NCBI GenBank assembly: GCA_026874595.1
Contig: CM049308.1
Location: 35,334,027-35,398,026, forward strand
Direction of reading: 5' to 3'
Origin: Sipunculus nudus
Taxonomy: Eukaryota > Annelida > Sipuncula > Golfingiida > Sipunculidae
DNA: 64,000 nucleotides
Shown here: positions 51,401 to 56,515 of the stretch, one piece after another
How the letters are laid out: each line of letters opens with the position of its first letter
How positions within the stretch are numbered: position 1 is the stretch's first letter
Program-made: the position numbers and the translations under genes
The notes under the pieces: model-generated
Told to the model about the DNA's origin: nothing
Databases searched by the model: none
What the model saw: only the letters and a program-made list of their open reading frames with translations

Positions 51401-54310
51401 CATGCCACACCGATGTGAGCATGCTGGGCCATAAAGCCATAGAAAAATGATCATGTTAGCAAATTCTATAATTCTCATTATTGAAACATTTAAATTCTAA
51501 TATATCAATAGTATTCTCTGAATATCAAGGTTATGATTACACTATCCATCCCCCTCGCTAAAAAGTGTGTGCCCCCCCCCCCCCCACCCCGTATTGATGT
51601 CCCTGAACATGATTTTGTAATAAAGTGGGTAAAACAATGACCAACTATTTCAGTGATTTCTGGGGAAAAACGAACACTGTATGATTTCACACGATACTTA
51701 AGACCTTAAGGCCTCACCTCCGCATAGCCCTCCAGGTAGTTCATTGGCACCAACAAGTCTATAAGCACCTCCATCTTCTTTCCACACTTCAAAGAATCCA
51801 GTCTGGCAATCTGTTAGATCGGCGCGGAACGTCCATTCCTAATGGTAATAATGGACACATGTGCAGAAAGTATACCGAAGTATAATGACCATCATTTCTT
51901 TCATACCTCGTTTGGCTGTTTAAGGTATACTGTTTTCAATAGTATAAAGTTATTGGAATTAACTATTATCTTGATCTTTCGAGAAAAGTCGTCTTACTTT
52001 ATTGAACTCGCGCTATAAACATTTGTTGTAAGTAAAACACGTCATTCTTTTTGGTTGGGTATAAATAAAGGTCACGATTTTCAAATCAGACGTGTCATAA
52101 ATACAGTTTTTAAAGCGTCTCTTCAACATGGCAAGCTTATTCAACTAGATTAATATAGAATCAGGGCTTTTTCATGTTACTGTACAATGTTTGATGAATA
52201 AGAACAAATTAAAGGCATATTTAGTGGTAGAAAGGAAAGGATACATTACAGGAAGTACAATGATCTAACCTCTATTCGACCTTGACAGCTGGCACCGCCA
52301 TGTTGTTTAATGAGATATCTTTCTTGCAGTGTCAGCCTACCTCCCCTGTTGTTCGAAACGTCCTGTCCGGTCGGTATCGAAACTACCGGGCAAGCTGGGA
52401 TACAGAAAACCATGGACATGTGCATTGGAGACGCAGCATAAAAAATGGGCCATAATTCAATCATGGAAAACTGTTAACGATGTAGTAAAAAAAACAGGAT
52501 TGGTTTAAATAAGTTTATTCAGGGATTTTTTTATACATCAATGGATTGGTTGACAATACTGCTTCGCAGAGATTGTTAAACGTTCAACAACATTCCCCTC
52601 TCTCGGACCACATCGATAGCTTGATCTTTAAATAAAGTGCCATCACACACTCGCACCTTGAGTCTGACTGCAGACATGTTCAGCGCAAGACGGGCACGGG
52701 CAACTCTGTCCCAAACGTAATAATAACATTTATTACCACAATTCAAAACGTAGTCTATGAATTTATATTTATCCCATCACATTTCAGAATACCAGTGTCA
52801 CGAATATATTTCAATGCATGAATAATTATAGAAAGTGTTCTACCTCTCAAAGTCGAAAATGGTTTGATGTTCTTTTACCGTCATAAAAATATATTTCATC
52901 ACAATGTGGCAGAAAATACATTCCGGCCATCACTTGGCGGCCGTAGACGCTAGATCAAAGAACATGTGTGTGTGTATGTGTATGTGTGTGTGTGTGTGTG
53001 TGTGGCCTGACCAGGAATGCAGCAGCAAGATTAGAAATGAAAATGACCAAATTAAATGAAAGTAACCAAAATAAATAGTTAAATGATGCAGCTGAACTCG
53101 TCACAAATGACTTTTTACAACTATTTAAGACAATGAATATACATGTACACATTCTATGGTTATATATTTTTGAAATGCTGCTTGCGGCAGATGTCACAAA
53201 TCATTTTAGGCATACCTTTGCCTATCAAACTAAATCGCTGGAACATTTTACAGGTGAATCTCCTGCATTCCTCTGAAACCCGTTAGTAACTTGGTTAAAA
53301 ATTACCCCTTAATTTCAGGATATACGTGTATTTCCTAAGGTGTTCAGTAAATACACGAAGTCTCGGTGAATTATGAATTACATGTATTTTCTGAAAGTTT
53401 CAGGATGTACGTGTATTTCCTGGTTTTACACATTCACTTTTCAACATATATATATTGGAAATAGCTGTAAACAGGAAACTTGTTGGTCATCACATTTTCG
53501 TTTTCTCCTCCGGCTGTTTCACAACACGCGCCATGTGACCACATTGACATTGTATGGGTTATGAAGTACAGAATAATTTCACTAGTCGCCAGGCTGCATA
53601 GACCTAAACGACCACTGTGTTTATGACATTTACAGGCACATAATGCGTATTTGAATATTTGTGTCTCGTTTTACATTTACGCCCACATATGACTATTTGT
53701 GACGAATAAATCGTTCACTAACCGCGCGATGAGGTGTATGTGGTCCACAGGTGGACTGACCCCGTGTTGTGCAACATAAACATAACTCATATTCTGCAAG
53801 GCATGTTTCAATTATCATTTTACATTACATAAATAAGAATATTAAATATCATTCTATTTGGTCAATTGAACAAAGGAAATGTTGCAACAAAGACACTTCA
53901 CTTAACTTAAATATTATTGAGCCATTTTTCATCAAATTCTTTTAAAATCAAATATTGTGGGTGTAAGTTCAGAAGCGCAGTATGAGTAGAATAGATATGG
54001 AGAACGTATGATACACATTCCATTTTAAATGCAATGCCCGGGGGAACAGGTATAAACCCTACATAAATATACATAATTGATGCGTTGACTTCGGGCGTGT
54101 GTTTGAATATGTTCGTGAATGAGACCGTTTTGTCATAACAGTGCTCCACAACTTGTCGTTTATGTGATAATGGATTTTACATACTTTACAACATGACATT
54201 ATATGAGTATCATAAATCTCATCCTCACCTTGCCCTTGTACCTGTGACAGGCAGACGACAGCCACCAGCAGAAGACACACCAGCCCTTCCCGAAACGCCA
54301 ATCCTTCCAT
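23556..54310 (-). CDS. Gene B: non-classical cadherin, 20 coding exons, 1069 aa
   Basis: A cadherin-family single-pass membrane protein, probably acting in calcium-dependent cell-surface adhesion or recognition. Exons (high to low): 54229-54310, 52270-52394, 51718-51838, 49143-49221, 48836-48990, 48193-48393, 40174-40373, 39373-39484, 38055-38269, 37152-37251, 35793-35998, 34947-35265, 34586-34722, 32703-32994, 32178-32340, 30653-30829, 30023-30144, 28230-28425, 25118-25258, 23556-23622. All have AG/GT borders, compatible phases and no internal stop. Domains: signal peptide 1-26; Cys-containing module about 28-187; EC1 188-300, EC2 300-405, EC3 405-512, EC4 513-627, EC5 628-749, EC6 750-845; juxtamembrane region; transmembrane helix about 967-991; tail of about 77 residues. 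DINDNPP ends EC4 and DVNDNRP ends EC5. The tail lacks the catenin-binding region of classical cadherins. The ortholog is unknown. Small errors at individual borders are possible without transcripts. Confidence 0.88.
23784..24600. repeat. Short copy of the CCCATGGGCC element in intron 19
   Basis: It starts AACAAGTGGCCCATGGGCCA TG and has one GGTGGCGCCACC unit at 24289 with the same internal landmarks as 2300-4080. It lies in gene B intron 19 between exons 19 and 20. Confidence 0.7.
25118..25258 (-). CDS. Gene B exon 19: cytoplasmic tail
   Basis: It encodes KPEVAKPVSVSQINPSYDSS, then VVEYKKTPPDPRQARATLDD. It is a charged, Pro/Ser-rich cytoplasmic segment with NPSY and VVEY tyrosines; NPxY is a known PTB or endocytosis motif type. 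The donor TCAAG|GTCAGT is acceptable but not strong. Confidence 0.8.
25259..28229 (-). other. Intron 18 of gene B
   Basis: About 3 kb between the transmembrane and tail exons. Apart from the zinc-knuckle relic no structure was recognised. Confidence 0.7.
25690..25830 (+). pseudogene. Retroelement gag zinc-knuckle relic in intron 18
   Basis: One frame reads RDRRQKILTVQCGEKGHFVV then QCSSTKKNNGK, close to a CCHC knuckle but with its first Cys replaced. It is isolated and short. It is antisense to gene B. The call is tentative. Confidence 0.35.
28230..28425 (-). CDS. Gene B exon 18: transmembrane exon
   Basis: It carries GTPNDELKDILKEFN, then PTYPIWIIDTIPG and a strongly hydrophobic run (LVTLSVSIFLGLLLILLISL) of about 24 residues, followed by CWKLKVCCFK. 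The C-terminal Lys/Cys residues suit a stop-transfer and possible palmitoylation. The acceptor is TTGTTAG|GA and the donor AACC|GTGAGT. Confidence 0.92.
28629..29160. repeat. Decayed CCCATGGG-type element in intron 17
   Basis: It begins AACAAGTGATACATGGGTCC and CATTCAGCTGACC and ends with ACGACGGACAAGAATATCGCC and ATGAGCTTTAGCTA. The ends match the family at 1720-4178; the interior is diverged. Confidence 0.45.
29181..29284 (-). pseudogene. Possible relic or alternative exon 17-prime of gene B
   Basis: The minus strand has an open stretch reading NDVRVIIISFSP, then KTLSFGRPFALTDLHDVALV and T, ending at a donor G|GTACG in phase 1, as exon 17 does. The spacing of V-x-V-x-I, F and DL resembles exon 17. 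No AG acceptor in the required phase is visible upstream; a pyrimidine-rich TCTCCAAAG at about 29250 would be phase 0. The SINE sits right at its upstream side. It may be a dead duplicated exon or chance. Confidence 0.3.
29301..29703 (-). mobile_element. tRNA-derived SINE with target duplication and poly(A) tail
   Basis: On the minus strand the head has an A box (TGGCTCAGGGGTAGAGC) and a B box (GAGTTCGAATCTC), then about 300 bp of body and an A-rich tail (T-runs at 29301-29325 on plus). The flanks GTGTTCGAATTATGTT at 29285-29300 and 29704-29719 form a 16-bp target-site duplication. It lies in gene B intron 17, same strand as the gene. Confidence 0.9.
30023..30144 (-). CDS. Gene B exon 17: membrane-proximal region
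   Basis: It encodes TTVTIYALHDNSTDDVMNLD, then HFVWRDDLLGRLRIDII. The acceptor is GTTTCAG|GA and the donor ATCG|GTAAGA. It ends in phase 1 and joins directly in phase to the transmembrane exon. Confidence 0.85.
30653..30829 (-). CDS. Gene B exon 16: membrane-proximal region
   Basis: It encodes PSIVRIDSYSPWRYLVDITI and FLAALNTMLSPWVVKIERTT. It is open, phased, and no longer a cadherin repeat; it may be a membrane-proximal fold. The acceptor is CACACAG|CC. The donor is GACAA|GTAGGA, chosen because the frame meets a stop two bases further on. Confidence 0.83.
30880..31970. repeat. Diverged repeat in intron 15
   Basis: It contains recurring 'CTTTGTCAGYATGTCTGTCTGTTTGTCAG' type segments (about 30900, 31150, 31450, 31630) each followed by 'ATATAGCATTCT' and 'GGCCACA' blocks, then AGGTCAAGGTYATCAA. 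It is probably an old transposon-derived repeat. No frame of interest. Confidence 0.55.
32178..32340 (-). CDS. Gene B exon 15: EC6 second half
   Basis: It encodes FSLNANNGSVTVQNQLTEEY and YCYARDNGEPELFS. These correspond to the 'F-x-L-x-x-x-x-G-x-V' and 'A-R-D-x-G-x-P' signatures of the last cadherin repeat. The acceptor is TTTACAG|CC and the donor TCAGA|GTAAGC. Confidence 0.9.
32703..32994 (-). CDS. Gene B exon 14: end of EC5, start of EC6
   Basis: It encodes VDPAGGRVTVKHPMDYEQYR, a variant strand pair, then VRLFDVNDNRPVF and the EC6 start VTVTADDADTI. The acceptor is AATGCAG|GT and the donor ATCC|GTAAGT. A (TA)n tract lies just 3' of the donor. Confidence 0.92.
33212..34366. mobile_element. 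TIR element, outer (CAGGGGCGTAGCCA ends)
   Basis: The left end CAGGGGCGTAGCCA and right end TGGCTACGCCCCTG are perfect inverted repeats. AACAC on both sides is a 5-bp target duplication. It lies in gene B intron 13, inserted in an exon-derived tandem repeat. No transposase was seen, so it is non-autonomous. Confidence 0.75.
33252..34168. mobile_element. TIR element, inner (ATCAGTGGCGGATC ends)
   Basis: It is nested inside the outer element. The left end ATCAGTGGCGGATCAAGA and right end (reverse-complemented) ATCAGTAGCGGATTCAGA match at most positions. The contents are poly-G, (TA)n and a GC-rich 33840-33970 segment; no ORF. The target duplication is unclear. Confidence 0.55.
34372..34650. 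repeat. 63-74 bp tandem repeat derived from the exon 13 end and donor
   Basis: Units begin at about 34378, 34441, 34514 and 34588 (GAAAGTACATGG type). The last is the genuine 3' end of exon 13 with its donor. The other copies repeat the exon end plus the first intron bases, several with a usable-looking donor. A fifth, decayed unit lies at about 33147-33211, left of the TIR element. Confidence 0.8.
34586..34722 (-). CDS. Gene B exon 13: EC5 first half
   Basis: It encodes VLQATDADSGLNGAIEYSL, the DxD-x-G-x-N-x-x-x-x-Y motif of EC repeats, and ends MTMYFQ|GTGGGT. The last bases and donor of this exon are copied several times in the following intron. Confidence 0.92.
34947..35265 (-). CDS. Gene B exon 12: EC4
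   Basis: This is the most canonical EC repeat. It has VLTLVATDRDTAPPQNQALT (DRD calcium motif), RRIDVDPPA, FSVDVNDGAGGTDRADIRV and the linker DINDNPPIF. The acceptor is CTTACAG|AC and the donor GATG|GTAGGT. Confidence 0.94.
35793..35998 (-). CDS. Gene B exon 11: end of EC3, start of EC4
   Basis: It encodes TTYVIVLKAYDDLYESTSPD, then a degenerate linker VNRNPEFQAP, then YEATIDEEK of the next repeat. The acceptor is TTTCAG|CC and the donor GAAAAG|GTGAGA. Confidence 0.9.
36795..36877. repeat. (TA)n microsatellite in intron 10
   Basis: An uninterrupted TA run apart from one TTTA. Similar tracts occur at about 6346-6393, 7254-7304, 8131-8230, 20999-21033, 32604-32649, 33342-33374, 34197-34251, 35402-35439, 42353-42427 and 56447-56512. 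Confidence 0.95.
37152..37251 (-). CDS. Gene B exon 10: EC3 middle
   Basis: It encodes RTFLRYEIVSITPPEGWDKF and then TIEPD, the cadherin 'Y-x-I ... F-x-I-x-x-x-TG' segment. The acceptor is TTGTAG|GC and the donor GATA|GTGAGT. Confidence 0.87.
38055..38269 (-). CDS. Gene B exon 9: end of EC2, start of EC3
   Basis: It encodes YTLNVTTSDNQNSVNSTLDI, the linker SGMRRPPVW in place of DxNDNxPxF, and the next repeat start VRVAENVARGAEIFK. The acceptor is CAATAG|GT and the donor TTTAAG|GTATAG. Confidence 0.9.
38270..39372 (-). other. Intron 8 of gene B
   Basis: About 1.1 kb with no repeat or ORF that I recognise. The adjacent intron 7 (39485-40173) is similarly plain except for a short (TG)-rich tract at about 39617-39640. 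Confidence 0.7.
39373..39484 (-). CDS. Gene B exon 8: EC2 middle
   Basis: It reads VSTAVPTDPDVKNP, then KSGVFSVNRDTG in the usual position of the cadherin 'F-x-I-x-x-x-TG' strand. The acceptor is ATTTAG|GT and the donor ACCG|GTAAAA. Confidence 0.85.
40174..40373 (-). CDS. Gene B exon 7: second half of EC1, start of EC2
   Basis: It encodes LNFDVRENYTLSITVSDG, a textbook cadherin strand motif (L-D-x-E-x-x-x-Y-x-L-x-V-x-x-x-DG), then the linker DVNRP and the start of EC2. The acceptor is TGCCAG|GT and the donor CACGTG|GTAAGT. Confidence 0.92.
42707..43403 (+). repeat. 5' LTR, interrupted by a MITE
   Basis: It begins TGTGGTATATTGATACTGG and matches the 3' LTR up to about 42865 and again from 43377 (ATATGCTCGGCCGTAGATGT). 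The intervening 511 bp are absent from the 3' LTR. Confidence 0.85.
42866..43376. mobile_element. 511-bp MITE-like insertion with TTAA target duplication
   Basis: TTAA occurs at 42862-42865 and 43377-43380, and once at the uninterrupted site in the 3' LTR (CACTATTAATATGC). The ends are imperfectly inverted (AAGGACGAAATCAGG and, reverse-complemented, AGGGCCCCAATCACC). TTAA duplication is typical of piggyBac-type elements. No ORF was found inside. Confidence 0.6.
43809..44330 (+). pseudogene. gag remnant of the gypsy element
   Basis: 43809-43994 encodes VIAERFRFWKHEQKDGKSI and YVADLKKLTQYSKFEAFLDE, typical of gypsy gag. A CCHC-type knuckle CYRCGGSHSPDQC is readable near 44245-44283, with a damaged second one ended by a stop. 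A G-run and a small insertion bearing GGAACGGA inverted repeats split the gene near 44040-44210. Confidence 0.75.
44497..44757 (+). pseudogene. Aspartic protease remnant of the gypsy element
   Basis: It encodes NPYMVAIKLNGVNVTFEVDT followed by SASVTLV. The active-site triad position reads DTS where retroviral-type proteases have DTG or DSG; this adds to the decay. Confidence 0.75.
44818..45718 (+). pseudogene. Reverse transcriptase remnant of the gypsy element
   Basis: Two overlapping frames (44818-45300 and 45251-45718) carry the RT blocks WAAPIVPVVKRD, KPDLSQAYNQIELDEES, NRLPFGVKTG and VRLDDILVSG (usually Y or F before the residue preceding DD). A frameshift near 45250-45300 separates them. 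Confidence 0.85.
45780..46040 (+). pseudogene. RNase H remnant of the gypsy element
   Basis: It reads VLIMDCDASLYGVGVAISH and IAYASRSLAKAERNYSQLD followed by KEALAL, the standard gypsy RNase H region. The frame then breaks. Confidence 0.8.
46303..47530 (+). pseudogene. Integrase remnant of the gypsy element
   Basis: Pieces in shifting frames: HQSHPGICRMKEPAK (HHCC zinc region), PWTRLHLDYAGPF (first Asp), VSDNGPCFVSEEYKHF (second Asp), CSNGVAERAVQTFKDAMKK (Glu), then GASPAELLMGRQLSTRLDLL and a C-terminal acidic region to about 47527. The pattern matches K02A2.6-like gypsy polyproteins. At least three frameshifts or stops are visible. Confidence 0.82.
47807..48009 (+). repeat. 3' LTR, uninterrupted
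   Basis: It starts TGTGGTATATTGATACTGG and ends GATGTAATA, just before gene B exon 6. It provides the empty site for the MITE in the 5' LTR and has about 22 bp (near 47945-47965) that the 5' copy lacks. Confidence 0.85.
48193..48393 (-). CDS. Gene B exon 6: first half of EC1
   Basis: The acceptor is TGTACAG|GA and the donor ACAG|GTAAGC. It encodes the start of the first cadherin repeat, from GHPVMIDNLP to TTFSFNNRTG. The following 7.8-kb intron separates it from exon 7, yet the joined strand (F-x-x-N-x-x-TG, then E-V-E-T) fits the cadherin consensus exactly, which supports the long splice. Confidence 0.88.
48836..48990 (-). CDS. Gene B exon 5: end of Cys module
   Basis: Two acceptors are possible. 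TTCTAAG|GC (exon start 48990) is chosen because only it fits the phase-2 end of exon 4 and gives the beta-strand-like frame with MIHADFGGGRGN and IDVTCTTCPINF. A nearer CTGCAG acceptor leaves another open but arginine-rich frame that does not connect onward. The donor is ATAG|GTAGGC. Confidence 0.8.
49143..49221 (-). CDS. Gene B exon 4: N-terminal Cys module, part 3
   Basis: The acceptor is TCAACAG|GA and the donor GGCTG|GTATGT, ending in phase 2. It encodes VRYRVPVNEQIYV followed by FVIGW. The shape 'VPV-x-x-QIYV ... IIGW' is conserved with gene A exon 4. Confidence 0.85.
50732..50756. repeat. 10-bp stem hairpin followed by a T-run
   Basis: ACAGGTGCCT and AGGCACCTGT pair perfectly with a GTGAG loop, then a stretch of T. 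It is in gene B intron 3. A single CAGGCACCTG also occurs near 50561-50570. Function unknown. Confidence 0.6.
51718..51838 (-). CDS. Gene B exon 3: N-terminal Cys module, part 2
   Basis: The acceptor is CATTAG|GAATGG and the donor GGAG|GTGAGG. It encodes EWTFRADLTDC, then FFEVWKEDG, then LVGANELPGGLC. The pattern (WxF, Cys, F-x-VW, Y-x-LVG, LP, Cys) is shared with gene A exon 3 and looks like a beta-sandwich extracellular module. I do not recognise the family with certainty. Confidence 0.88.
52270..52394 (-). CDS. Gene B exon 2: N-terminal Cys module, part 1
   Basis: The acceptor is ATCCCAG|CT and the donor GAG|GTTAGA. Read in phase it begins ACPVVSIPTG and ends HGGASCQGRIE. The two Cys and the C-terminal eleven residues match gene A exon 2; the middle does not. 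The exon belongs to the unnamed extracellular module. Confidence 0.88.
52395..54228 (-). other. Intron 1 of gene B
   Basis: It contains a (TG)n tract at about 52964-53003 and a 3' neighbour of exon 1 (53990-54228) that closely matches 9165-9365 in gene A intron 1. Patchy similarity continues to about 53520. Confidence 0.7.
54229..54310 (-). CDS. Gene B exon 1: signal peptide
   Basis: This exon encodes 27 residues starting MEGLAFREGLVCLLLV: a short polar start, a hydrophobic core, then a probable cleavage site after VQG. The donor is CAAG|GTGAGG and the exon ends in phase 1. The start is the first ATG of an open reading frame that continues a phased gene. It differs from gene A exon 1 by one residue (Val/Ile) and about two bases. 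Confidence 0.9.
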
Positions 54311-55650
54311 TTTTAATACTTACATGGTAACCAGCTCCAAATGGTTAAGACTGTCACAAATTCCGTTGGTAACTACCTTGTACTCTTGATGTCGTTAAGA
54401 TTAAGTAAATCCCAATCACCTGCCGAAAATAAATCACGTTTTTTGTGTCAGCTTAATCGTGTCTTCTCACAAACAGATCCGGATAATACTGCGGCGATGT
54501 TATTACGGTGTGATGGCTATGGTTTAGATCGGGCCTGGTGCCGCTTGCCCTAGGGTTATCTGTTATTCTGGTATCGTGGAGAGTTAACGATAGGCTGAGT
54601 ATTTACATTGTGGACATTTGTAAATGTACAGCTATCGTCAAGCCCGTACCATTCCTCTGTCGCCTTGAGCTCTCGCCGCAGTCGGCTCCGACCTGACGCC
54701 GGGGAATCCTTCACTTCCTCGGGTATGATCAATAGGATATGTTTATAAATTATACACGAACGTCTGAATTATCACAGGTGTTGTTAATTATTATAAATTG
54801 GAGGAGAATTTGGGTGTATTATTTGTATCAAATTTACATAGACCTATATTTGCTGTTTTTGAACATGAAAGTTTTTCAACACTTAAATTAGGCTTACAGG
54901 GTTGTTGAAAATATAAGCATTGAACCGTGACATCTTGCTGGCTGGCTCATAAATTAAGTAAAAAAAAGGTCTGGATTTATGCCCAAGGCGTACCAAGGTT
55001 ACCATGCTAGTGGGTCTGAACTTTATTGTAGGGTAGTTTTGGACGACACTTAATACTGTTAATAAGTCGCACGCCCCTGAATTAATACAGATGTAAAAAT
55101 GATTTGGCTTACTAACAAAGTTAATGGGTACTTAAGTCATGCACAGTAGCGGGTCTCGGAGCGCTGCTACTATCGTGATGACATGATGACAGGTGTTAGT
55201 AATATTATTGATCAAACTGTCGACACTGGAGCAAAGGAGCGATTTTGTAAATGATTAACGAAGGCTAAATGTGGTAACATAACCCACGGCCTTGTATTTA
55301 TAATCATAGTGAATCTGGAGGAGCTAGTGTAAACCGGTAGGCTGGTGCAGGTTTTAAATAAAATAATTAAACGTATTTATTTATCTAGTGTTCATTACAT
55401 TTTTTAGACAACTTAAACCTTCGATGAGTGTTACTGTTATTACATTTGCTTGTAGAGGTTCCATGTATAAATCCGTATGTGGATCAGAATAAAAGGGTTA
55501 TATTTTATCAAGGGCGGATCTAGAGTGGTGGTCCGGGGGTTTTGGCCCCCTCCTTTTTTTTTGCCGCCAGAATTTAAAGGGTATCAAATAATTTATCAGC
55601 TATGATCCCCCATTCCCTGATTGAATGGTCTTTTTTAGGTTTTCTTTAGG
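54311..55650 (-). promoter_or_regulatory. Upstream DNA of gene B, duplicated with gene A upstream
   Basis: It matches 9448-10715 with scattered substitutions and small indels (about 85-90 percent by eye). Similarity stops where a 39-bp minisatellite begins at about 55650. It likely holds the promoter and 5' UTR of gene B. Confidence 0.6.
54320..54325 (-). promoter_or_regulatory. Start-stop upstream ORF (ATG TAA) of gene B
   Basis: On the minus strand the leader reads ACCATGTAAGTATTAAAA immediately before the coding ATG. The ATG-TAA minimal uORF sits in a good initiation context (ACC ATG). The same 6 bases and following 10 bases are in gene A. GTAAGTAT is also a splice donor consensus, so a 5' UTR splice is an alternative reading. 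Confidence 0.5.
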
Positions 55651-55890
55651 TTGGACCTACACCTGCACAGGATGTTAAGATGTAGCGGGCGACCTACACC
55701 TGAACAGGGTGTATAGATATGGAGCGGGCGACCTACATCTGTACAGGGTTTAAAGGTATTGAGCGGGCGACCTACACCTGAACAGGGTGTATAGATATGG
55801 AGCGGGCGACCTACACTTACCATTCAGGGTGTTAAAGATTGTACGGATGACCTACACCTGTACAAATTGTAAATATGTAGTTGACGACCT
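55650..55890. repeat. Diverged 39-bp minisatellite related to the 37-bp satellite
   Basis: About six units of the type GCGGGCGACCTACACCTGAA then CAGGGTGTATAGATATGGA. It shares GACCTACACCTGtACAGGGTGTA with the large array but is longer and more diverged. It starts where similarity between the two cadherin upstream regions ends. Confidence 0.85.
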
Positions 55891-56085
55891 AAAGTAATCG
55901 TAAAACTTGTTTGGTGGATACACTCAGATCATAATTAAGATTTAAAGACCTGAGAAAAATTCCTTGCTTTTATTTCCTGTATTTACTACCACAGCAACTG
56001 CTGCTGCTGTTACTACTATTATTACTACTTCTATTACAGCTGTAGGAGGATCAGTCGTCAAAGACCCTCCTACATTCATTTTATT

Positions 56086-56443
56086 TTAATACAAGGCCTA
56101 CAGGCCTAATGCGAACCTGTGCATTGGGAAATACACCAGGTATAATGCTTTAATGCTAGACCATTTCTTCTCATGTATATGAACAATGCAAGTACTAAAC
56201 ATTTTGAATAAGAAACAATTACACAAACATTACTGCTGAAATTCTGGCATGGGTGCACACAACACAAAAATGATTGTAGCTGGCACCACCAGTCTTGTAT
56301 ACAACAAAGCTATCAGAGATATATACGTATGCCCAATTTCAGACTGTTCTATCAAACCCCTCCTGAAAATAAGCAGGGACACACACTTTGCAAAAATTAT
56401 TGTAAGTGGCACCACCAGTCTTGTATACGACAAAGCTATTCGT

Positions 56444-56515
<72 letters not shown>

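Larger units (their letters stand above)
48991..51717 (-). other. Introns 3 and 4 of gene B
   Basis: They flank exon 4. Intron 3 (49222-51717) is unique-looking apart from the hairpin at 50732 and a C-run at about 51573-51589. Intron 4 is only about 150 bp. Confidence 0.7.
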
